Part shown: piece by piece, positions 58,268-64,000 of the stretch
How positions within the stretch are numbered: the stretch's first letter is position 1
Layout of the letters: the number at the start of each line of letters is the position of its first letter
Assembly (NCBI GenBank): GCA_944382705.1
Contig: CALWNE010000009.1
Coordinates: 1 to 64,000 of the forward strand
Source: an uncultured Allofournierella sp.
GTDB lineage: Bacteria; Bacillota; Clostridia; Oscillospirales; Ruminococcaceae
DNA length: 64,000 bases
Reading direction: 5' to 3'
Made by a program: the position numbers and the translations under genes
The notes under the pieces: model-generated
What the model was told of the DNA's origin: nothing
What the model saw: the letters and a program-made list of their open reading frames with translations, nothing else
The model's database searches: none

Positions 58268-58370
58268 TGTCTTCGGCACCTCCATTTAACGGTTTGTTTA
58301 GCCTCCCTCGTATCACAGGCTTGGCCCGAAAAAAGGCACAAAAAATAAACCTGCAGAATGAGGTAGATTC

Positions 58371-58399
58371 ACTATACCACACCCACGGGGCTGCGTCAA
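58371..58399 (-). promoter_or_regulatory. Promoter of the rpmG-secE-nusG-rplKA cluster
   Basis: On the minus strand TTGACG (58394-58399), a 17-bp spacer and TATAGT (58371-58376) with a TGG extended -10. It gives a leader of about 100 nt. Confidence 0.85.
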
Positions 58400-58580
58400 G
58401 GGCTTTTTCGCCCCTTTTTTACGGATTCTGCCCAGGCCTGTCAGACAAAGTTTGTTTTTTGGATGGTGTTTTGTACTTTTTTATGGTAATATCAAAATAT
58501 CTATGAGCAATAGCACCCTGCGGCCCTGCCGCCGGGTGCGGCCCGTTTTTCATTTTTGAGGAGAAAGGTCTTTTGCAGAT

Positions 58581-59660
58581 ATGAACAAACTCAATGTTGC
58601 GCTGCTGTTTGGCGGCGTTTCCAGCGAACACGAAATCAGCTGTATTTCTGCCCGCACCATTGCCGACAGCCTTAGCCCTGCCCGCTATCGGGTTTACAAA
58701 ATTGGCATTACCAAAGATGGCCGCTGGCTTTATTACGATGGCCCCACCCATGCCATGGCCGACGGCACCTGGCAGGAGGATGCTAGCTGTGTGCCCTGTA
58801 TGCTCAGCCCGGACCGCTCGGTCCATGGTATGCTGCTGTGCCACAACAACGGCACCTGGGCTGCGCTGCCCATGGATGTGGCCATTCCCGCTCTGCACGG
58901 CAAAAACGGCGAGGACGGCACCATGCAGGGCCTGCTGGAATTGGCCGGCATTCCCTATGTGGGCTGCGGCGTGCTGGCCAGCGCTGTGTGCATGGATAAG
59001 GCGGTGGCAAACGCCCTGATGGATGCTGCCGGCATCGACCGCTGTGAATGGACCTGGGCCACCCGGCTGCAATGCCAGGACTTTGCCGCTCTGGAAGCCC
59101 GCCTGGCCGCAAAGCTGGGCTATCCCATCTTTGTAAAGCCTGCCAACGCAGGCAGCAGCGTGGGCATCAGCAAGGCCGAAAATGCCCAGCAGCTGGAGCA
59201 AGCCATCCAGGTGGCCCTGGCCGAGGACAACAAGGTGGTATTTGAACGCTTTGTAAAGGGCCAGGAGGTGGAGTGTGCCGTACTGGGCAACGAGACCGCC
59301 GTTTCCACCCTGCCCGGTGAGATTCTGGCCAGCGAGAGCTTTTACACCTACGACGACAAGTATGTTCTGGGCAGCAGCAGCACCCTGATTCCTGCCCGGC
59401 TGGATGCCCAGCAGCTGGAGGCCGTGCGCCTTCAGGCCCAAAAGGCTTACCAGGCCCTGGGCTGTGAAGGTCTTGCCCGTGTGGACTTTTTTGTGGAGGA
59501 AAACGGCCGCATTCTGCTGAACGAAATCAACACCTTCCCCGGTTTTACTTCCATCAGCATGTACCCCAAGCTGATGGAGGATGCCGGCCTGCCCCTGGAG
59601 CAGCTGGTGGACCGGCTCATTGAGCTTGCCCTGAACCGGGCGGGGGTCCGCCATGGATAA
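58581..59660 (+). CDS. ddl: D-alanine--D-alanine ligase
   Basis: A 359-residue ATP-grasp ligase making D-Ala-D-Ala for peptidoglycan. LLFGGVSSEHEISCIS at the N-terminus, ALHGKNGEDGTMQGLLE, FVKPANAGSSVGISK (ATP-binding loop), and EINTFPGFTSISMYPKL. Its end overlaps the start of murI by 8 nt. GAAAGG lies 12 nt before the ATG, a wide spacing. Downstream murI and upstream dapF-type functions fit cell-wall synthesis. Confidence 0.98.
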   Translation: MNKLNVALLFGGVSSEHEISCISARTIADSLSPARYRVYKIGITKDGRWLYYDGPTHAMADGTWQEDASCVPCMLSPDRSVHGMLLCHNNGTWAALPMDVAIPALHGKNGEDGTMQGLLELAGIPYVGCGVLASAVCMDKAVANALMDAAGIDRCEWTWATRLQCQDFAALEARLAAKLGYPIFVKPANAGSSVGISKAENAQQLEQAIQVALAEDNKVVFERFVKGQEVECAVLGNETAVSTLPGEILASESFYTYDDKYVLGSSSTLIPARLDAQQLEAVRLQAQKAYQALGCEGLARVDFFVEENGRILLNEINTFPGFTSISMYPKLMEDAGLPLEQLVDRLIELALNRAGVRHG

Positions 59661-60465
59661 CCGGCCCATTGGTGTGTTTGACTCCGGGGCAGGCGGCCTG
59701 ACCGCTGTGCGCCAGCTCCAGGCCCTGATGCCCCAGGAAACCATTGTATATTTTGGTGATACCGGCCGGGTGCCCTACGGCACCCGCAGCCCCCACACCA
59801 TCCGTCAGTATGCCGAGCAGGACATCCGGTTTTTGCTCTCTCAAAATGTAAAGTGCATTCTGGCCGCCTGCGGCACGGTAAGCAGCACCCTGCCCAAGGA
59901 ATACACCCAGCAGCTGCCGGTGCCCTATGTGGGGGTGGTTGGCGCTGCCTGCGCCGCCGCTGCCGCCGTCACAAAAAATGGCCGCATCGGCGTAATTGCC
60001 ACCCCTGCCAGCATCCGCAGCCAGAGCTATGAACGGCGCATTCATGCCCTGCTGCCCCAGGCGGAAATCTACCCCAAAAGCTGCCCCATGTTTGTGCCCC
60101 TGGTAGAAAACGGCTATGTAGGCCCTGGCGACCCCATTACCACCGCCATTGCAAAGCAATATCTGGAGCCTATCCGCCAGCTGGGTGTGGATACCCTTAT
60201 TTTAGGCTGCACCCACTATCCCCTGATTGCCCACATCATCGGGCAGGTGATGGGCCCGCAGGTTACCCTCATCGATGCCGGGCAGGAGGCCGCCCGCAAA
60301 ACCCAGCAGCTGCTGACCCAGCAGGGCCTGCTGGCGGATGCACCCCAGGGCAGCACCCACTACTATGTAAGCGACAGCGCCGAAAGCTTTGATGCTGCTG
60401 TAAAGCTGTTTGTTGGCCCCCACAGCACCGGCAAGGCCACCCAGATTGCCATCGAAAATTATTAA
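59653..60465 (+). CDS. murI: Glutamate racemase
   Basis: A 270-residue racemase producing D-glutamate for peptidoglycan. IGVFDSGAGGLTAVRQL is the family N-terminus, YFGDTGRVPYGTRS binds substrate, and the two catalytic cysteines lie in ILAACGTVSS and LILGCTHYP. The usual ACNT is ACGT here. It overlaps ddl by 8 nt and shares its transcript; the ribosome site is weak, consistent with coupling. Confidence 0.97.
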   Translation: MDNRPIGVFDSGAGGLTAVRQLQALMPQETIVYFGDTGRVPYGTRSPHTIRQYAEQDIRFLLSQNVKCILAACGTVSSTLPKEYTQQLPVPYVGVVGAACAAAAAVTKNGRIGVIATPASIRSQSYERRIHALLPQAEIYPKSCPMFVPLVENGYVGPGDPITTAIAKQYLEPIRQLGVDTLILGCTHYPLIAHIIGQVMGPQVTLIDAGQEAARKTQQLLTQQGLLADAPQGSTHYYVSDSAESFDAAVKLFVGPHSTGKATQIAIENY

Positions 60466-60483
60466 AGGAGACCCGGACATTCC

Positions 60484-60939
60484 ATGAATGAAGAATTTCT
60501 GATTCACATTGACGGAAAAATGGAGCAGCAGGGTGAGTGGGACCATGTGGACCTGCTCACCCGGGGCAGCCTTGTGCAAAAAGGCTCCAACTTCTTCATC
60601 AGCTATCAGGAGAGCGACGCCACCGGCTATGCCGGCTGTACCACCACGGTAAAGGCCGCAGCAGACAGCCACAAGGTCACTATGATTCGCTTCGGTTCTG
60701 CTGCCAGTCAGCTGATTATCGAAAAAGGCACCCGCCATGTGTGCCACTACGAGACCGGCCACGGTTCCCTATCCCTGGGCGTGGCTGCCGATACCATCGA
60801 AAACAACCTTACCCCAGAGGGGGGCACCCTCTCCTTCAGCTATACGCTGGATGCAGACCAGGACACCGTACTCAGCCGCAATCTTGTAACCATTCATGTG
60901 CGCCGGGCCCAGCCAAATTCTGAGTCTGCCCCTCTGTAA
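60484..60939 (+). CDS. DUF1934 (YwiB-like) beta-barrel protein
   Basis: A 151-residue calycin-like protein of the DUF1934/YwiB family: MNEEFLIHIDGKMEQQGE, HVDLLTRGSLVQKGSNFFISYQES (core NFFISYQES), VKAAADSHKVTMIRFG and LTPEGGTLSFSYTLD, ending with a basic VTIHVRR. YwiB-type genes often precede argS, as here (86 bp). AAAGGAG precedes the ATG with 12 nt spacing. The biochemical role is unknown. Confidence 0.9.
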   Translation: MNEEFLIHIDGKMEQQGEWDHVDLLTRGSLVQKGSNFFISYQESDATGYAGCTTTVKAAADSHKVTMIRFGSAASQLIIEKGTRHVCHYETGHGSLSLGVAADTIENNLTPEGGTLSFSYTLDADQDTVLSRNLVTIHVRRAQPNSESAPL

Positions 60940-61025
60940 CCAGGCATTGCGCCTGTGCCACCAACCCCGCTTTTGGCGGGCGGCTTTCACCGCTGCCCCC
61001 GAACCATATAGAAAGGATGCTTTCC

Positions 61026-62780
61026 ATGAACGAAACCTACCAGAACTACAACCCCCGGGCCATTGCTCTGGCCGAAGCCCGTGCTCTGCTGACCCAGGCC
61101 GCTCAGGCCGCCATGGCCGCCGGGGACCTGCCCGCCACCGACCTGCCGGACTTCATTGTGGAGATTCCCGCCGATGTGAAAAACGGCGATGTGGCCAGCA
61201 ACCTGGCCATGGCCGGTGCCCGTGCCTTTAAAAAGGCTCCCCGCCAGATTGCCGACGCCCTGCTGGCCCACCTGCCCAGCCTGGAGGGCAGCATCTTTGC
61301 CAAGGTGGAGATTGCAGGCCCCGGCTTCATCAACCTGTTCCTGGCTCCTGCCTGGTTTACCAGCACCGTATACGCTGCCACTCAGAACGACAGCTACGGC
61401 CGCACGGATTTTGGCGCCGGCAAAAAGGTAAATGTGGAGTTCGTTTCCGCCAACCCCACCGGCCCCATGCACCTGGGCAACGCCCGTGGCGGCGCACTGG
61501 GCGACTGCCTGGCCGCTGTTATGGACTGGGCTGGCTACGATGTAACCCGTGAGTTCTATGTAAACGACGCAGGCAACCAGATTCAGAAGTTTGGCAAGAG
61601 CCTTTCTGCCCGTTACCTGCAGCACTTTAAGGGCGAGGATGCTGTACCCTTCCCCGAGGATGGCTACCAGGGCGAGGACATTAAGGTGCTGGCCCAGGAG
61701 TTTGCCGCCCTGGAGGGGGACAAGTATGTGGAGGCCGACGAGGAAACCCGCAAGCAGGCCCTCATCCAGTACGGTCTGCCCAAGAACATCGCCGGTCTGG
61801 AGCGGGATCTGGCCAAGTACCGCATCTCCTATGATGTATGGTTCCGGGAAAGCACCCTGCACGACTCCGGCGCTGTGCAGGAGGTGATTGACAAGCTGCT
61901 GGAGAGCGGCGCCTGCTACAAGGCCGAGGACGGCGCCATCATGTACAAGAGCGCCCAGTTCAGCGAAAAGTACGGCGCTGCCAACAAGCGCAAGGATGAG
62001 GACGAAGCCAAGGACGAGGTTCTGGTGCGTGCCAACGGCATTCCCACCTACTTTGCAGCCGACATCGCCTACCACTACAACAAGCTGGCTGTGCGTGGTT
62101 TTGACAAAGCCATCGACATCTGGGGTGCCGACCACCACGGCCATGTGGCCCGCATGAAGGGTGCCATGGATGCTGTGGGCCTGAACGGCGAGGACCTGGA
62201 TGTAATTTTGATGCAGCTGGTCAAGCTGGTAAAGGACGGCCAGCCTGTGCGTATGAGCAAGCGTACCGGTAAGGCCATCACCCTCACCGACCTGCTGGAC
62301 GAGGTACCCATCGATTCTGCCCGGTTCTTCTTCAACCTGCGTGAGGCCGGCAGCCAGATGGACTTTGACCTGGACCTGGCTGTAAAGGAAGACAGCGACA
62401 ACCCGGTTTACTATGTACAGTACGCCCACGCTCGTATCTGCTCCATCCTGAAGAAGCTGGCCAGCGAGGGTGTTCAGTACGAGGGCCCCGAAGCCTGGGC
62501 TGGCTACACCTTCACCGAGGCCGCCGAGCTGGATCTGATTCGCGCAGTAAGTGCCTTCCCTGCGGAGATTGTTACTGCCGCCAAAAACTACGACCCCGCC
62601 CGCATCACCCGCTATGTCATCGACCTGGCCGGTGCCTTCCACAAGTTCTATAATGTATGCCGCATTAAGGATGCCGAGCCTGCCATGCGCCAGGGCCGTC
62701 TGGCCCTCTGCCTGGCTGTAAAGCAGGTTATTGCCAATGTGCTTACCATGTTTAAGGTAACGGTACCCGAAAGCATGTAA
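61026..62780 (+). CDS. argS: Arginyl-tRNA synthetase
   Basis: A 584-residue class I synthetase charging tRNA-Arg. An N-terminal Add-1 domain (LPDFIVEIPADVKNGDVASN, IAGPGFINLFL) precedes the catalytic domain with the HIGH-equivalent NPTGPMHLGNARGG, and the KMSKS-equivalent RMSKRTG, followed by the helical anticodon-binding domain (YVQYAHARICSI to the C-terminus). The ATG at 61017 overlaps the AAAGG ribosome site, so ATG 61026 is the better start. No T-box leader is seen. Confidence 0.98.
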   Translation: MNETYQNYNPRAIALAEARALLTQAAQAAMAAGDLPATDLPDFIVEIPADVKNGDVASNLAMAGARAFKKAPRQIADALLAHLPSLEGSIFAKVEIAGPGFINLFLAPAWFTSTVYAATQNDSYGRTDFGAGKKVNVEFVSANPTGPMHLGNARGGALGDCLAAVMDWAGYDVTREFYVNDAGNQIQKFGKSLSARYLQHFKGEDAVPFPEDGYQGEDIKVLAQEFAALEGDKYVEADEETRKQALIQYGLPKNIAGLERDLAKYRISYDVWFRESTLHDSGAVQEVIDKLLESGACYKAEDGAIMYKSAQFSEKYGAANKRKDEDEAKDEVLVRANGIPTYFAADIAYHYNKLAVRGFDKAIDIWGADHHGHVARMKGAMDAVGLNGEDLDVILMQLVKLVKDGQPVRMSKRTGKAITLTDLLDEVPIDSARFFFNLREAGSQMDFDLDLAVKEDSDNPVYYVQYAHARICSILKKLASEGVQYEGPEAWAGYTFTEAAELDLIRAVSAFPAEIVTAAKNYDPARITRYVIDLAGAFHKFYNVCRIKDAEPAMRQGRLALCLAVKQVIANVLTMFKVTVPESM

Positions 62781-62807
62781 GCCGCTGGTGCATCGCATCG
62801 TTTAAAT

Positions 62808-62844
62808 CCCCCGCCGGGACAAGCCCCCGGCGGGGCCTTTTTTG
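62808..62844 (+). terminator. Terminator after argS
   Basis: CCCCGCCGGG ACAAGC CCCCGGCGGGG then CCTTTTTTG. Confidence 0.88.
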
Positions 62845-62910
62845 TGCCTTGGGCAGGGCAAGCCTGCGCCCCTGCTGGCTCCGCTCCCCCTGCGGCCTCC
62901 GCAAACAAAC

Positions 62911-62967
62911 AGCACCCCGGCTCGGCTTCCCACACAGGGGGAATTGCCGGGCCGGGGTGCTCTTTTA
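62911..62967 (+). terminator. Second terminator-like hairpin after argS
   Basis: AGCACCCCGGC (62911-62921) and GCCGGGGTGCT (62951-62961) with a 29-nt inner loop, then CTTTTAAA. No gene lies between the two hairpins. Confidence 0.65.
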
Positions 62968-63063
62968 AAACACTCTGACATTTTTATTATACACCCAAAC
63001 CGCCCTGCTTTCCAATGCAACAAACGCACAAATAAATCAACAAAAGTATATACAGTTTGCGAA

Positions 63064-63092
63064 TATACACTCCGCCTTGACGGTGGTATAGT
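63064..63092 (+). promoter_or_regulatory. Promoter of the candidate large RNA
   Basis: TATACA (63064-63069), 17 bp, TATAGT (63087-63092) with TGG extended -10; a TTGACG lies inside the spacer at 63077. Confidence 0.5.
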
Positions 63093-63098
63093 ATAAGT

Positions 63099-63633
63099 AC
63101 ACCAAGGGACACAAACCAAGGTCTAGAAACTTCGGTTTTGTTTCGGAAGATTCACCAAAGCCTCCACAGATTCCCCATAGGCATTTGGCACGGGCGATGT
63201 TCCGTACAAGGAAGCTTTACCGAATCTTCTTAAAAAAGGAAACAAAACAGCAGAAGGCAAGAAAGGAGCGCAGGACCATCATGGTAATTGAAGAACCCGG
63301 CCAGTTTGGGCAGGACAGGGCCTGCCGCTTGTGCTGAAATGGGCCACTTTCTCACAGCAAGATGATTTCTTGTAGTTCCTCTATAAAAGGAACCTCTTTA
63401 TAACAACAAAAGCCATTGGCCCCTAACAACAGCAAACCAGCGACAGATCCTATCCTGCCGCCACAGTCATCCATGGCAGATTCGGATTCCCTCGGCCAAG
63501 GCCAGATGTGAAGTTTGGCCCACGCCGCCAGATACCACCCCAATATGCGAGGAAAGGCCGATGTACTAGATTTTATCCCCATTCACAAGAACATCCGCAG
63601 TACTGAAGACAGGTTCGGTACTGCGGATTTTTT
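63099..63633 (+). ncRNA. Candidate large structured non-coding RNA
   Basis: About 530 nt between an extended -10 promoter and a strong terminator. There is only an 18-codon frame at 63281-63337 with a GAAAGGAG site. GTTTTGTTTC (63135-63144) pairs with GAAACAAAAC (63239-63248), GAAGATTC (63146-63153) with GAATCTTC (63222-63229), AAAGC (63157-63161) with GCTTT (63214-63218), and ACGGG with TCCGT inside. Further hairpins are GGCAGG/CCTGCC near 63309, GTTCC/GGAAC near 63375 and GGCCAA/TTGGCC near 63494. I do not recognise a known RNA class. Confidence 0.5.
63593..63633 (+). terminator. Terminator of the candidate large RNA
   Basis: ATCCGCAGTAC (63593-63603) and GTACTGCGGAT (63618-63628) around a 14-nt loop, then TTTTT. 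Confidence 0.9.
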
Positions 63634-63761
63634 GTAGCCAATTCGGGAACAGTCAGGGGCTTGTCGCCCGGTTTTCTCCCGGAAACAGGGCATCTTCAAC
63701 AACACACGCTTTCGCTTATCGTGCATACATACAAAAAAATCCAACAATCAACAACAACTAA

Positions 63762-63789
63762 TTTACAATTTTTTCATGCATGGTACATT
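63762..63789 (+). promoter_or_regulatory. Promoter for the terminal lipoprotein gene
   Basis: TTTACA (63762-63767), 16 bp and TACATT (63784-63789) with a TGG extended -10. Confidence 0.5.
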
Positions 63790-63892
63790 TATGGTGTAAC
63801 CTTTGCTTAGCAGAAAAGAGTTGTTCCAATGCGTTAATCTTTTTGTGTTGTTGTAGGTACTATTAACTGAACAGACTAAGGAGGCATCCACT

Positions 63893-64000
63893 ATGAAACC
63901 CTTTATCCCTCTGGTTCTCTCGTTTGCCGTGGCCGCTGTTTGCCTGAGTGGCTGTGGCAGCCCTGCCGCTTCCCCCTCTTCTGCGCCCGCCAGTACCGTG
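63893..64000 (+). CDS. Lipoprotein, N-terminal part (continues beyond window)
   Basis: The first 36 codons of a lipoprotein: MKPFIPLVLSFAVAAVCLSG then Cys21 at the lipobox LSGC, followed by a Ser/Pro/Ala-rich linker. AAGGAGG lies 8 nt before the ATG. It is probably a substrate-binding or other surface lipoprotein; the domain lies outside the window. Confidence 0.85.
   Translation, partial: MKPFIPLVLSFAVAAVCLSGCGSPAASPSSAPASTV

Noticed and set aside
62842..63096. 84-codon frame after argS
   Set aside because: It runs through two terminator hairpins and a promoter, with non-coding composition.
63352..63582. 76-codon minus-strand frame in the candidate RNA
   Set aside because: No ribosome site, and codon use (ATA, AGG, TTA) is unlike the rest of the window.

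Overview
The window looks like chromosome from a GC-rich Gram-positive clostridium, most likely Oscillospiraceae/Ruminococcaceae (Faecalibacterium-Subdoligranulum-Gemmiger type). The reasons are a type III glutamine synthetase, two-subunit iron-sulfur serine dehydratase, short type 3 prolyl-tRNA synthetase, the Asp23-FakA-RecG gene order, strong AAGGAGG ribosome sites, and GC-rich third codon positions. The genus is an inference. No phage, insertion sequence, CRISPR array, tRNA or rRNA was found.

Layout. 1-4.5 kb: end of glycogen phosphorylase, a GH13 maltodextrin hydrolase and serine dehydratase sdaAB-sdaAA. 4.6-7.3 kb: NfeD and its SPFH partner, facing a zinc phospholipase C-like gene. 7.7-11.5 kb: lower glycolysis, pgk-tpiA-gpmI. 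11.7-16.9 kb: secreted M23 hydrolase, flavin-binding protein, dapF, acpP, proS. 17-21.4 kb: brnQ, then the leftward lacX-like/tcdA/patB operon. 21.6-26.5 kb: a SpoIID-like protein with six peptidoglycan-binding repeats beside an M15 peptidase, then a polyprenyl-phosphate sugar transferase. 26.6-29.7 kb: a 1048-residue TPR/SUFU-like protein. 29.9-31.8 kb: a self-regulated marR-MATE efflux operon. 31.8-39.1 kb: small metabolic and repair genes, an amber-interrupted frame and a DnaA-box-like cluster. 39.2-53.8 kb: glnA, CBS/flavin operon, orphan substrate-binding lipoprotein, asp23-fakA-recG, metallophosphatase, DD-carboxypeptidase, pncB, CmpB-like protein. 54.2-58.4 kb: leftward ribosomal/transcription genes rpmG-secE-nusG-rplK-rplA and rplJ-rplL. 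58.5-62.8 kb: ddl-murI-DUF1934-argS. 62.8-64 kb: a probable large non-coding RNA and the start of a lipoprotein gene.

Themes are central carbon flow (glucan breakdown, triose phosphates, serine to pyruvate), peptidoglycan work (dapF, ddl, murI, DD-carboxypeptidase, M23, SpoIID, M15) and NAD metabolism (pncB, nnrD, Sir2).

Most interesting observations: (1) none of about 57 intact gene ends uses TAG, yet a well-expressed-looking 173-codon frame carries an in-frame TAG, as does the glycogen phosphorylase frame at the window edge; (2) a roughly 530-nt transcription unit without a convincing ORF but with long-range pairing near 63.1-63.6 kb; (3) two identical palindromic operators placed precisely in the marR promoter spacer and just after its -10 box; (4) a DUF3781-type pseudogene with three nonsense codons between rplA and rplJ; (5) rplJL not followed by rpoBC.
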